A DNA stretch of 64,000 nt, from the NCBI RefSeq assembly GCF_001428245.1, contig NZ_LMRV01000034.1, positions 35,474 through 99,473 of the forward strand. Direction: 5' to 3'. Positions 8,917 through 17,425 of the stretch are shown here, piece after piece (the first letter of the stretch is position 1; every line of letters begins with the position of its first letter). Source of the DNA: Paenibacillus sp. Soil522 (lineage in GTDB: Bacteria; Bacillota; Bacilli; Paenibacillales; Paenibacillaceae). Below the pieces are notes generated by a model, which saw nothing but the letters and a program-made list of their open reading frames with translations, was not told the DNA's origin and searched no databases. The position numbers and the translations under genes were made by a program.

Positions 8917-10628
8917 CCAAGATGGATCGGCGAAGCTATGCAGCCATGTTCGGGCCGACGACCGGCGATGCCGTTCGGCTGGCCGACACGGAGCTTTGGG
9001 CGGAAATCGAGCATGATTATACGGTATACGGCGATGAATGCAAATTCGGCGGCGGCAAGGTAATACGTGACGGGATGGGGCAATCGAGCGGCGCCTTGCG
9101 TGATGAAGGCGTGCTGGATACGCTTATTACGAATGCGGTTATCATTGATCATTCCGGCATTGTGAAAGCGGACATCGGCATTAAGGACGGATATATCGTT
9201 GGCATCGGCAAAGCGGGCAATCCGGATATAATGGATGGCGTGTTTCCGAATATGATCGTTGGCGCGAGCACCGAGGTCATTGCCGGAGAAGGGAAAATCG
9301 TCACAGCCGGAGCGATCGATTCACATATTCATTTCATCTGCCCGCAGCAGATCGAGACGGCGCTCTCCTCCGGCGTAACGACGATGATCGGCGGCGGAAC
9401 CGGACCGGCGACGGGGACGAACGCGACTACGGTAACTCCAGGCGCATGGCATATGCGCCGCATGCTGGAGGCGGCTGAGCATTTTCCGATGAATATCGGT
9501 TTTACGGGGAAAGGCAATGCTTCATTTACCGCGCCGCTCATTGAGCAAATCGAAGCGGGAGCAATCGGACTGAAGCTGCATGAGGACTGGGGCACGACAC
9601 CGGCAGCAATCGATGCCTGCCTGCAGGCGGCGGATCAGTATGACGTCCAGGTTGCGATCCATACGGATACTTTAAATGAAGCGGGCTTTGTAGAGGATAC
9701 GCTCGCCGCAATCGGCGGACGGACGATTCATACGTACCATACAGAAGGCGCGGGCGGCGGCCATGCGCCGGATATAATCGTCGCGGCGGGCGAGCTGAAT
9801 GTACTTCCGTCTTCGACGAATCCAACGCGTCCCTTTACGATTAATACAATAGAAGAGCATTTGGATATGCTGATGGTTTGTCATCATTTGGACAGCAGCA
9901 TACCGGAGGATGTCGCGTTCGCCGATTCGCGGATTAGACCGGAGACGATTGCCGCAGAGGATATTTTGCATGATATGGGTGTTTTCAGCATGATTAGCTC
10001 GGACTCGCAGGCGATGGGCCGTGTCGGGGAGGTTATTATCCGGACTTGGCAGACGGCTGACAAAATGAAAAAGCAGCGCGGACCGTTATCGCCGGATAAC
10101 GGGCAGCATGATAATTTCCGCATTAAGCGCTACATTGCGAAATATACGATTAATCCGGCTGTCACTCACGGTATCTCTCATCTGGTCGGTTCGCTGGAAG
10201 CAGGTAAATTCGCCGATCTCGTCATTTGGAATCCGATGTTTTTTGGCGTTAAGCCGGATCTCGTATTGAAGGGCGGCAGCATCGCATATGCACAAATGGG
10301 CGATCCTAACGCCTCGATTCCGACGCCGCAGCCGGTATTTGGCCGTCCAATGTTCGCTTCCTTCGGCAAGCTGGTGTATAACAGCTCGATTACGTTCGTT
10401 TCTCAGGCAGCCTTCGAGCGCGGAATCGCGAGCGAGCTGGGGCTCCAGAAACGAATTGAACCGGTGAAGGGCTGCCGCTTGGTGACGAAGAAGGATATGA
10501 TCCATAATGATGCGACGCCTAAACTGGAGGTGGATCCGGAAACCTACCATGTTATGGTGGATGGAGAGCATGTGACCTGCGAGCCGGCGGAGGTGCTGCC
10601 GATGGCGCAGCGGTATTTCTTGTTCTAG
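8913..10628 (+). CDS. ureC: Urease alpha (catalytic) subunit
   Basis: This is a 571-residue amidohydrolase-fold subunit with the dinickel centre. Visible active-site features are the HIHF metal histidines (about 137-140), carbamylated-lysine motif GLKLHEDWG with the lysine at about 221, [10 protein letters not shown] and [16 protein letters not shown] metal-binding segments (about 250-285), the mobile flap MVCHHLD with its cysteine and histidine near 325, and [11 protein letters not shown] near 366. Length and all residues match functional ureases. Translation is coupled to ureB by a four-base overlap, with GGGAGGGTG as ribosome binding site inside ureB. Confidence 0.98.
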   Translation: MTKMDRRSYAAMFGPTTGDAVRLADTELWAEIEHDYTVYGDECKFGGGKVIRDGMGQSSGALRDEGVLDTLITNAVIIDHSGIVKADIGIKDGYIVGIGKAGNPDIMDGVFPNMIVGASTEVIAGEGKIVTAGAIDSHIHFICPQQIETALSSGVTTMIGGGTGPATGTNATTVTPGAWHMRRMLEAAEHFPMNIGFTGKGNASFTAPLIEQIEAGAIGLKLHEDWGTTPAAIDACLQAADQYDVQVAIHTDTLNEAGFVEDTLAAIGGRTIHTYHTEGAGGGHAPDIIVAAGELNVLPSSTNPTRPFTINTIEEHLDMLMVCHHLDSSIPEDVAFADSRIRPETIAAEDILHDMGVFSMISSDSQAMGRVGEVIIRTWQTADKMKKQRGPLSPDNGQHDNFRIKRYIAKYTINPAVTHGISHLVGSLEAGKFADLVIWNPMFFGVKPDLVLKGGSIAYAQMGDPNASIPTPQPVFGRPMFASFGKLVYNSSITFVSQAAFERGIASELGLQKRIEPVKGCRLVTKKDMIHNDATPKLEVDPETYHVMVDGEHVTCEPAEVLPMAQRYFLF

Positions 10629-10669
10629 CGAATGATTACGGCCTCAGAAGACAGGAGGGGCAAACGTAA

Positions 10670-11362
10670 ATGAATGATCAGATAAGATGGCTGGCCATGC
10701 AGCAGCTGCTGGACTCGGCTCTACCGATAGGAGGCTTCTCGCATTCGTTCGGTCTGGAGACGATGGTTCAGGACGGCAGGATGAATAACTCCAGCCAGCT
10801 TTATGCTTATGCATCCGCTATGCTGCTTCAAAGCTGGGCGAGCTCGGATGCAATGGTCATCAAGGCGGTTTACCGGGATGCTCCGCAAGCGGATTGGGAG
10901 CGGCTTTGGTCGATTGAAAGGCTTGTCCATTTGCAGAGAGTCGCATCGGAAACCCGCAGCGGAGTGGAGAAAATGGGGCGCCGCCTGCTTCAGCTGGCAT
11001 CGGCCATCCATCCTCAGCTGGATTGGTATCCGCTGACGGAGGCGATGCGCGCCGGTAAATGTTTCGCATCCCATCCGCTTTCGCACGGCTATGCCTGCTG
11101 GCTGCTGGGTATATCGGAGGAGCGGGCGATACAGGGCTATTTTTATACATGTATCGTAACCTGCGTGAATAGCGCGCTTCGTCTGATGTCGATGGGTCAG
11201 ACGGAGGGACAATCGTTAATTGCAAGGCTTACGCTTTTAACGGCAGAAGCGCTCAAGGTTTCGGGGGAGCTGGAGCCGGAGCAGGCATATTCCAATATGC
11301 CGATGGCGGAGCTGGCGATGATGCGCCACGAACGCTTATATTCGAGATTATTTATGTCTTAA
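10670..11362 (+). CDS. ureF: Urease accessory protein UreF
   Basis: This 230-residue all-helical accessory protein joins UreD and UreG on apo-urease and gates nickel insertion and lysine carbamylation. The N-terminal motif LDSALPIGGFSHSFGLE (about 13-30) and the helix SHPLSHGYACWLLG (about 130) are typical, as is the C-terminal MRHERLYSRLFMS tail. It begins after an AGGAGGGG ribosome binding site, 41 bases beyond ureC. The usual ureE gene is missing between ureC and ureF. Confidence 0.94.
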   Translation: MNDQIRWLAMQQLLDSALPIGGFSHSFGLETMVQDGRMNNSSQLYAYASAMLLQSWASSDAMVIKAVYRDAPQADWERLWSIERLVHLQRVASETRSGVEKMGRRLLQLASAIHPQLDWYPLTEAMRAGKCFASHPLSHGYACWLLGISEERAIQGYFYTCIVTCVNSALRLMSMGQTEGQSLIARLTLLTAEALKVSGELEPEQAYSNMPMAELAMMRHERLYSRLFMS

Positions 11363-11388
11363 CACTATTGCATATGGGGGAATGACAA

Positions 11389-12117
11389 ATGTGCCAGGGA
11401 CAAGGGCATTCACATCAGGAATGGGAATGTAAGACGATAGATAACACGAGACCGATCCGCATCGGAATAGGCGGTCCGGTCGGCTCCGGCAAGACGGCGC
11501 TTGTAGAGCGGTTGACGCGCGAGCTTCATACGAAGTACAGCGTAGCCGTCATTACAAACGACATCTATACGAAGGAAGATGCCCGGATTTTGTTCAACAC
11601 GGGTGTGCTCCCTGAGGAACGTATTATCGGCGTGGAGACGGGCGGCTGCCCGCATACGGCAATTCGCGAGGATGCCTCGATGAATTTTGAAGCCATTGAG
11701 GAGCTGGAGCGCCGTTTTGACCACTTGGATTTGATCTTTATCGAGAGCGGCGGCGACAACCTGGCTGCAGCGTTCAGCCCCGAGCTCGTCGACCGGTTTA
11801 TATATATTATCGACGTGGCCCAAGGAGAGAAAATTCCGCGTAAGGGCGGCCCTGGCATCATGCGCTCGGACTTGCTCGTCATTAACAAAATCGATCTCGC
11901 GCCTTATGTGGGTGCAAGCCTTGAGGTAATGGAGGCCGATACGGTGAAGATGCGCGGCGGCCGTCCATTCGTATTTTCCAATTTGTTCGGAGGCGACGGC
12001 GTCGATGAGATCGTAAGCTGGCTAACGCATGAGGTAGCTCATGCGCGCGGTACAGAACATTCGCATGTCATCCAACTGTCCGGCATACCTTCTGAGCATC
12101 GTCACTCCGCTTCTTAA
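11389..12117 (+). CDS. ureG: Urease accessory GTPase UreG
   Basis: This SIMIBI-class GTPase (242 residues) delivers nickel to urease. It has a P-loop GGPVGSGKT (28-36), the metal-binding CPH motif in [11 protein letters not shown], an ESGGDNLAA segment, and NKIDLA for guanine recognition. The N-terminal extension of about 20 residues contains two cysteines and two histidines ([13 protein letters not shown]), which could help bind metal in an operon without UreE. This is an inference; short His-bearing N-termini are common in UreG. The ribosome binding site is GGGGGAATGACAA. Confidence 0.96.
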   Translation: MCQGQGHSHQEWECKTIDNTRPIRIGIGGPVGSGKTALVERLTRELHTKYSVAVITNDIYTKEDARILFNTGVLPEERIIGVETGGCPHTAIREDASMNFEAIEELERRFDHLDLIFIESGGDNLAAAFSPELVDRFIYIIDVAQGEKIPRKGGPGIMRSDLLVINKIDLAPYVGASLEVMEADTVKMRGGRPFVFSNLFGGDGVDEIVSWLTHEVAHARGTEHSHVIQLSGIPSEHRHSAS

Positions 12118-12983
12118 TGGAGCGTACGCGAGCAGTTGAGTACGGCACCGGGCCGCAAGTAAAAATATCCGTGCTTCGCGCTTCCTTCGCGAGCCGGCGC
12201 GGACAAACGATCATTGAAAATAAATATCACACCGCACCGGTTAAAATAGCAAAAGCATTTCCGCTGGACGGTCAGCTCGGTATCATCGTTATGGATGTAT
12301 CGCCGGGTCTGCTGGACGGCGACAGCTATGAGCTGGAATGGACGTCGGAGCAAGGTTCCCATGTCATGATTACGAACCAATCGTACATGAAGGTGCATCC
12401 GAGCATGCCGGGCGGGGACTCCCGGGTGCAGCAGACGTTTATGCTTGAGGAGAACGCGGTCGTCGAGCATATGCCGGAACCGGTTATGCTTTACAAGGAT
12501 GCTTCGTTTCGGAACGAGACGCAGGTGCGTTTGAAGGCAGGCTCTGCATGGCTGCAGGCCGATGTGCTTTGTCCCGGCCGTACGCTCCGCGGCGAGCGGT
12601 TCGATTACCGTTCTTACTGTAATATGCTTAAGGTTTATTACGGCGAGGAGCTTATTTTCTCGCAGCGGCAGCGGATTGAACCGGCTAAGCAAGCTATTTC
12701 TGCGCCGGGCTGCTGGGACGAATTGACTCACTGGGCAACCTTTTATATCTTTTCTGACCGCGTGAATGGCGCTCATCTGGAGCAGCTTCAGGAGAAGCTG
12801 GACGGCTTCTCCTCACCTGGGCATCCCATTGTTGCAGGAGCGTCGCTGACGCACCGGTTCGGGATTGCGGTGTCCGCTGCATCGACGGCTGCTTGGCCGC
12901 TGCAGCAGCTTATGAAGGAGCTGTGGCAGACGGCGCGCAAAGGCTTGCTTGACAAGCCTCCGCTTCGTTTCTTGCAGGGATAA
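12117..12983 (+). CDS. ureD: Urease accessory protein UreD (UreH)
   Basis: A 288-residue beta-rich accessory scaffold that binds apo-urease and carries nickel through its internal tunnel with UreF and UreG. Family features are the LDGQLGIIVMDVSPGLLDGDSYEL core in pieces (about 43-68), ITNQSYMKVHP (about 83) and MLYKDASFRNE (about 123). The ATG shares one base with the ureG TAA stop, so translation is coupled. It is the last urease gene, and a terminator follows 90 bases later. Its end position in the operon agrees with the Bacillus-type order. Confidence 0.93.
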   Translation: MERTRAVEYGTGPQVKISVLRASFASRRGQTIIENKYHTAPVKIAKAFPLDGQLGIIVMDVSPGLLDGDSYELEWTSEQGSHVMITNQSYMKVHPSMPGGDSRVQQTFMLEENAVVEHMPEPVMLYKDASFRNETQVRLKAGSAWLQADVLCPGRTLRGERFDYRSYCNMLKVYYGEELIFSQRQRIEPAKQAISAPGCWDELTHWATFYIFSDRVNGAHLEQLQEKLDGFSSPGHPIVAGASLTHRFGIAVSAASTAAWPLQQLMKELWQTARKGLLDKPPLRFLQG

Positions 12984-13073
12984 TGGCAGCAGTGAGGTGC
13001 ATCATAGGCTATGCGCTTCCTAATCAAACAAAATCTTGCTCTTGGCGTTGTCTCCGTGACGGATTTATGGGGC

Positions 13074-13109
13074 AAAAAGGTCAACCAATTCCCGTTGGTT
13101 GGCCTTTTT
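13074..13109 (+). terminator. Terminator of the urease operon
   Basis: AAAAAGGTCAACCAA pairs with TTGGTTGGCCTTTTT (one G-T wobble) around a six-base loop, ending in five T. Confidence 0.88.
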
Positions 13110-13229
13110 GAGCTGCATTTAGCGGGGAAGTTGCATATTTCTACAGATGAAAGTTAGTTAAACTATTAAATGAACGTTATAATATGATGGTCGAGGTTAT
13201 CAGAAATAAAAATTAAGGTTGGTGGTCGC

Positions 13230-13685
13230 TTGGAGGTTTCAAGTACGGAAAGGCTGGAATTAATGAGGCGTCTGGACGAATCGTTTCGCCAGGTGCGCAA
13301 ACAAATAAATGCGGAATGGAACACTTATAACGTACATGGTTTAGGGATGACGCATGGAAGAATGCTTATTATTTTAGCGGAATCAGGCGCGCAGAAGGCA
13401 TCGGCTTTGGCCGAACAGCTTCTTATTACGAGCGGAGGCGTTACCGGCATTGCGGACCGTCTCATCGAGCTTGGCTATGTGAAGCGGGAGCGGGGCGAGC
13501 TGGACCGGCGCGTAGTGATGCTGGACATAACGGATGAGGGCTTAAAGATCGTAAATCTCATCGAGACGATACGCTCGAAAATGATGCATAAGCTGTTTGA
13601 CGGGATGTCGGAGGCGGATATGGAGCTTGGGCTTAAGCTCTTTGAGCAGATGAGCAGAAATATGGAATTGGATACTAGTTGCTGA
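13230..13685 (+). CDS. MarR-family transcriptional regulator
   Basis: This 151-residue winged-helix regulator has the usual MarR build: N-terminal dimer helices, a helix-turn-helix at about 60-85 (ASALAEQLLITSGGVTGIADRL), the wing with basic DRR motif (RGELDRRVVMLDIT, about 90-103), and C-terminal dimer helices. The chosen TTG start follows AAGGTTGGTGG; ATG 13263, eleven codons later, is an alternative with AAAGG before it. Only 18 bases separate it from the AraC-type gene downstream, so the two probably share a transcript. Its target is not evident from the sequence. Confidence 0.88.
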   Translation: MEVSSTERLELMRRLDESFRQVRKQINAEWNTYNVHGLGMTHGRMLIILAESGAQKASALAEQLLITSGGVTGIADRLIELGYVKRERGELDRRVVMLDITDEGLKIVNLIETIRSKMMHKLFDGMSEADMELGLKLFEQMSRNMELDTSC

Positions 13686-13703
13686 GCAAGGGGGAAACAG
13701 CTC

Positions 13704-14636
13704 GTGAACGGAACGCTGTTCAAGCGGGAGTGGCTGGAGGGAGATTTGCACCCGCATGTGTTTGCTTATTATTTTAAGCAGTGGGCAGATTACACGATGG
13801 CCTCTCATACGCATGATTCGATTGAAATTATGTATGTCATATCCGGGGCCTGCGGCATCGGTCTGGAGGCGACTGCAGCTGCAGCCGCTTGCGAAATGAC
13901 GCTTAAAAAGGGCGATTTTATTATTCTGGATGCGAATGTTCCTCATCGGCTTACCGTTGACGAGCGCGGCCCTTGCCGGATGCTTAACGTTGAATTTGAT
14001 TTTAGGGAGCGCCGGACGACGTTTCCTTCTATGCGGCAGCTTGCCTTGGAGGACGAATTTGTGGCTGGATTGATCACAGAGCCGTCCTCTTATTTGTTAT
14101 TGCGCGATCCCAGCGAGGTGTATCAGGTGCTAAAAAGCTTAGTGCTTGAGCTGGATAGCCGCGGCAAGCGCATCAATATTAAAGCGGAGCTGCTGTTTGC
14201 CCAGCTGATTTTAGCCATTGCGCGTTTACGCCATGAGTCTGGCGCACAAGGCGTAAATCCCGCAGATCTCTATGTGAAGCAAACGATCGAATTTATGCAT
14301 CATAATTATGACCGCGACATTCAGGTAAAGGAAATTGCGGCGGCCGTTAGCTTGCATCCAGGTTATTTGCACCGTGTATTCCGCGCCCAGCTGGGCAAAA
14401 CGATAACGGGCTATTTGACGGAGCTGCGCATGGAGAAGGCGAAAATGCTGCTGCGCGAGACGGATATCGCAATTGCCGACATCTGTGATTATGTCGGCGT
14501 GGGGAGCCGGCAATATTTCCATGCCATGTTCAAAAAATATACGGGTCAGACGCCGATTGCTTACCGAAATTCGGTTGATACACAATTTTGGACAGCCGCG
14601 GTCAAGCAGAAGATCACCAGAAGTGACGATTTCTGA
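13704..14636 (+). CDS. AraC-family regulator with cupin sensor domain, likely regulator of melA
   Basis: The 310-residue protein has an N-terminal cupin-type ligand-binding domain (about 20-110; SHTHDSIEIMYVISG and a metal/sugar-binding-like NVPHRL) and a C-terminal double helix-turn-helix (about 195-300; KEIAAAVSLHPGYLHRVFR and DICDYVGVGSRQYFHAMFKK). The GTG start has AAGGGGGAA nine bases before it. It lies 109 bases upstream of the co-directional GH4 alpha-galactosidase gene, the arrangement of melibiose or raffinose regulators (MelR, RafR, MsmR), so control of that gene is inferred. Confidence 0.9.
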   Translation: MNGTLFKREWLEGDLHPHVFAYYFKQWADYTMASHTHDSIEIMYVISGACGIGLEATAAAAACEMTLKKGDFIILDANVPHRLTVDERGPCRMLNVEFDFRERRTTFPSMRQLALEDEFVAGLITEPSSYLLLRDPSEVYQVLKSLVLELDSRGKRINIKAELLFAQLILAIARLRHESGAQGVNPADLYVKQTIEFMHHNYDRDIQVKEIAAAVSLHPGYLHRVFRAQLGKTITGYLTELRMEKAKMLLRETDIAIADICDYVGVGSRQYFHAMFKKYTGQTPIAYRNSVDTQFWTAAVKQKITRSDDF

Positions 14637-14663
14637 CACATTGAAAGATAGTTGGTCACTATA

Positions 14664-14679
14664 TTGATAACGCTTCCGT
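14664..14679 (+). promoter_or_regulatory. Possible catabolite-responsive (cre) element before melA
   Basis: TTGATAACGCTTCCGT resembles the CcpA consensus WTGNNARCGNWWWCAW with two or three mismatches, about 70 bases before the melA ATG. A TACAAT hexamer at 14691-14696 could be the -10 box, but no good -35 box is at the right distance. Confidence 0.35.
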
Positions 14680-14745
14680 TTTATCGTTGCTACAATGTAG
14701 AGGAGATTAAACGACTCTATCTGACGATAAGCGGAGGCTGATTGC

Positions 14746-16242
14746 ATGTCTACTTTTAAAATTACGTTTATAGGCGCGGGCTCGATCGGGTTCACGCGCG
14801 GCTTGCTGCGCGACCTGCTTGCAGTGCCTGAATTTCAAAAAATCGAAGTTGCTTTTACGGATATTAATGCGCATAACCTTGAGATGGTAACCGCGCTTTG
14901 CCAGCGCGATATTCATGAGAACGGCTTGTCGATCCGGATCCAATCGACAACCGACCGGCGTGAAGCGCTTAAGGATGCGAAGTACGTAATTTGTACAATT
15001 CGCGTAGGCGGCCTTGAAGCATTCGCAACCGATGTGGATATTCCGCTCAAATACGGCGTTGACCAATGCGTAGGCGATACGCTGAGCGCCGGCGGCATCA
15101 TGTACGGGCAGCGGGGCATCGCCGAGATGATGAACATTTGCCGTGACATTCGGGAGGTTGCTGCGGAGGATGCGCTGCTGCTCAACTATGCAAACCCGAT
15201 GGCGATGATGACCTGGGCCTGCAATAAGCATGGCGGCGTGCGGACGATTGGATTATGTCACGGCGTGCAGGGCGGGCATTGGCAAATTGCCGAAGCTTTC
15301 GGGCTGAAGCAGGAGGAAGTCGATATTGTTTGCGCGGGCATTAACCATCAAACGTGGTATATTCAAATTAAACATAACGGCGAGGACCTGACCGGCAAGC
15401 TGCTGGACGCATTCGAGAAGCATCCGGACTTTAGCCGCACCGAGAAGGTGCGCATCGATATGCTGCGCCGCTTCGGCTATTACAGCACCGAATCGAACGG
15501 CCATCTGAGCGAGTATGTGCCTTGGTACCGCAAGCGTCCGGAGGAAATTAACGACTGGATCGATATGAGCTACTGGATAAACGGGGAAACAGGCGGCTAT
15601 TTGCGCGTATGCACGGAGGGGCGCAACTGGTTCGAGACCGATTTTCCAAACTGGATGAAGGATCCCGCAAATGAATTCAAGAGCGAGCTGCGCAGCCATG
15701 AGCATGGCTCTTATATTATCGAAGGGCTCGAAACCGGCAGAGTATACCGTGGTCACTTCAATGTAGAAAATAAAGGGGTCATCGCCAATTTGCCGATCGA
15801 TGCCATCATTGAGGCGCCGGGTTACGTCGATCGCAACGGCATTTCGATGCCGACCGTCGGCGAGCTGCCGCTTGGTCCGGCAGCGGTGTGCAATGTAAGC
15901 ATTTCCGTACAGCGACTGGCTGTAGAGGCAGCGATTCATGGCGACGATAAGCTTTTGCGGCAGGCGTTTATGATGGATCCGCTCGTCGGAGCCGTATGCA
16001 ATCCGAATGAAATTTGGCAAATGGTCGATGAAATGCTTGTGGCGCAGGAGCAATGGCTGCCGCAATATACGGAGTCCATCGCCGCAGCCAAGAAGCGTCT
16101 AACGGAAGGCCCGCTGCTTCCTACGCGTAATTACGAAGGCGCAGCCCGCCTAAAGGTGAAGACGGTAGAGGAGATGCAGCAGGACCGGGATGCCGCGAAC
16201 AAAAATGCGGGCGAATCGGATAAAGGGAAGGAACGCGTTTAA
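14746..16242 (+). CDS. melA: Alpha-galactosidase/6-phospho-glycosidase family, GH4 (MelA-like)
   Basis: This 498-residue GH4 enzyme uses NAD+ and a divalent metal to cleave alpha-galactosides by a redox-assisted elimination. The Rossmann start FIGAGSIGFTRGL is at about 8-20, the conserved NPMA is near 150, the metal cysteine in CHGVQ at 171 and the metal histidine in GINHQTW at 201. The CHGVQ form sits with the alpha-galactosidase/alpha-glucuronidase branch (CHSVQ in E. coli MelA), not the phospho-glucosidase branch. The absence of a nearby PTS gene agrees. It is probably cytosolic, acting on imported melibiose or raffinose. The 3' end overlaps a convergent exonuclease gene by four bases. Confidence 0.85.
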   Translation: MSTFKITFIGAGSIGFTRGLLRDLLAVPEFQKIEVAFTDINAHNLEMVTALCQRDIHENGLSIRIQSTTDRREALKDAKYVICTIRVGGLEAFATDVDIPLKYGVDQCVGDTLSAGGIMYGQRGIAEMMNICRDIREVAAEDALLLNYANPMAMMTWACNKHGGVRTIGLCHGVQGGHWQIAEAFGLKQEEVDIVCAGINHQTWYIQIKHNGEDLTGKLLDAFEKHPDFSRTEKVRIDMLRRFGYYSTESNGHLSEYVPWYRKRPEEINDWIDMSYWINGETGGYLRVCTEGRNWFETDFPNWMKDPANEFKSELRSHEHGSYIIEGLETGRVYRGHFNVENKGVIANLPIDAIIEAPGYVDRNGISMPTVGELPLGPAAVCNVSISVQRLAVEAAIHGDDKLLRQAFMMDPLVGAVCNPNEIWQMVDEMLVAQEQWLPQYTESIAAAKKRLTEGPLLPTRNYEGAARLKVKTVEEMQQDRDAANKNAGESDKGKERV

Positions 16243-16850
16243 CGCGCGTATTTGAGCTCAATGGGCTCGAGTCTCGTTCCCGGCGGACTCCAAGCGGGAG
16301 GCCCGAATTTTTTGAGATAGCCGAGCGTGTTCAAATAACCGTCTACCGGCTGCTCCTCGTTCATTTTCCGGAAAATTTCCCAGCAGGCGATGACGTCGTT
16401 AAGCGCACGGTGGCCGCCGATCAGAGGGATGCCGTAACGATCCGACATATCCTTCAGCGTATGCGGATAGACATGCCGCGCGCGGCTGATCGTCAGCGTA
16501 TCGATATACCTGTTGGTAAATGATCGGCCGGCGATTCGAAGCAGGGAATGATGCAGGAAGCCAAGATCGAAGGCAGCATTGTGAGCGATCAATATGTTAT
16601 CGCCTATCATCCGGTTTAAAATACGGAATGCGGTATCCTCGTCCATACCTGCAGCGGTCATTTCATCGGTAATGCCGGTCAGCTCCGTTATTTTGGCGGA
16701 CAGCTTGCCGTCATAACGGACAAGCGTGCTGAATTCACTCGCTATTTCGCCGTTAACGCAGCGGATTGCCGCCATTTCAATGACACGATCCTTCTTCGGA
16801 TCGAGTCCGCTCGTCTCAAAATCGATTACGGTATAGGAATAAGAAGTCAT
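16239..16850 (-). CDS. DEDDh 3'-5' exonuclease (DnaQ / DNA polymerase III epsilon-like)
   Basis: This 203-residue exonuclease has the full acidic set: Asp10 and Glu12 in VIDFETSG, Asp95 in HNAAFD, His147 and Asp152 in GGHRALNDV. It is a free-standing domain with a short proline-containing tail, as in many Bacillales. It could edit DNA or degrade small nucleic acids; the exact role is unknown. It is transcribed toward melA and their last four bases overlap. Confidence 0.9.
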   Translation of the reverse strand: MTSYSYTVIDFETSGLDPKKDRVIEMAAIRCVNGEIASEFSTLVRYDGKLSAKITELTGITDEMTAAGMDEDTAFRILNRMIGDNILIAHNAAFDLGFLHHSLLRIAGRSFTNRYIDTLTISRARHVYPHTLKDMSDRYGIPLIGGHRALNDVIACWEIFRKMNEEQPVDGYLNTLGYLKKFGPPAWSPPGTRLEPIELKYAR

Positions 16851-16945
16851 AGAAGATTCACCACTTTTTCTAGTAATAATATGTTGTCTCTTACGCTAAT
16901 AATTCGATAAAAAATAAAAAAAACCTTTATTGCCCATAACAAATA

Positions 16946-16980
16946 ACCCATTACCGCAGCTTAATAAGCGGGTAATGGGT
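16946..16980 (-). terminator. Hairpin after the 28-codon gene
   Basis: ACCCATTACC pairs with GGTAATGGGT, with a GC pair and loop between. On the minus strand it lies about 30 bases beyond the small gene's stop; a T-rich stretch follows some 20 bases later instead of directly. Confidence 0.5.
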
Positions 16981-17012
16981 CATTTGCGTTTATGCCGGGC
17001 TGGCTTGTTCGG

Positions 17013-17099
17013 TTAGTGGTTATTGCCGGATCCGTTGTTTTTTTTATCGGATGTTTTTGTCGTCGTGTTTTTGGTCGCGTGACCTTGCTGCTTTGCCAT
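17013..17099 (-). CDS. 28-residue basic, hydrophilic small protein of unknown function
   Basis: The frame reads MAKQQGHATKNTTTKTSDKK followed by eight Asn/Gly/Ser/His residues and TAA. It has a strong ribosome binding site (AAGGGGGG, nine bases before the ATG) and a hairpin after it. The composition (Lys, Thr, Asn, Gln, Gly, no hydrophobic core) suggests a disordered protein. Short hydrophilic proteins of this sort are common among spore-associated peptides of Bacillales, but I do not recognise a family and the assignment to spores is only a thought. Confidence 0.55.
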   Translation of the reverse strand: MAKQQGHATKNTTTKTSDKKNNGSGNNH

Positions 17100-17425
17100 G
17101 GTAGAATTCCCCCCTTTTCGAAGTGATGACCGTAGTTTGTGACGAGAGGGCAGCTTGCTATTCGTATGTATTAGATAATTAGTGTTTGTTCGTTTAAAGC
17201 GGTAAAGCCATTAAGCCTGACATTTTCAAGTCGGGCTTGTAAGTCTAATCATGCGAACAAAGGTCAAAAACAAAGAATACGTTTACTTGGCTGCTTCATA
17301 TGAGAGGATAGTGACTATTTTGAAGACGAGAGCGCTTTCTTGAGTCGGGGATATAAGGTTTCCGTGTGATAAAATAAATAAAAAGAAAACGTTATCCAGT
17401 TGAGAAACAACGGGGGATGCAGCAA

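Larger units (their letters stand above)
16851..17425. other. Intergenic region between the exonuclease and the MFS permease
   Basis: About 575 bases hold a small minus-strand gene (17013-17099), its probable terminator hairpin, and a second imperfect hairpin at 17213-17238 (AAGCCTGAC against GTCGGGCTT). A T-rich tract on the minus strand lies near 16910-16927. The 180 bases before the MFS gene are AT-rich and presumably hold its promoter, but no clear hexamer pair was identified. Confidence 0.55.

Noticed and set aside
12114..12776. 220-codon minus-strand frame
   Set aside because: Antisense shadow of ureD, basic and low-complexity, no ribosome binding site.
15253..16065. 270-codon minus-strand frame
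   Set aside because: Antisense shadow of the GH4 gene; no recognisable domain.
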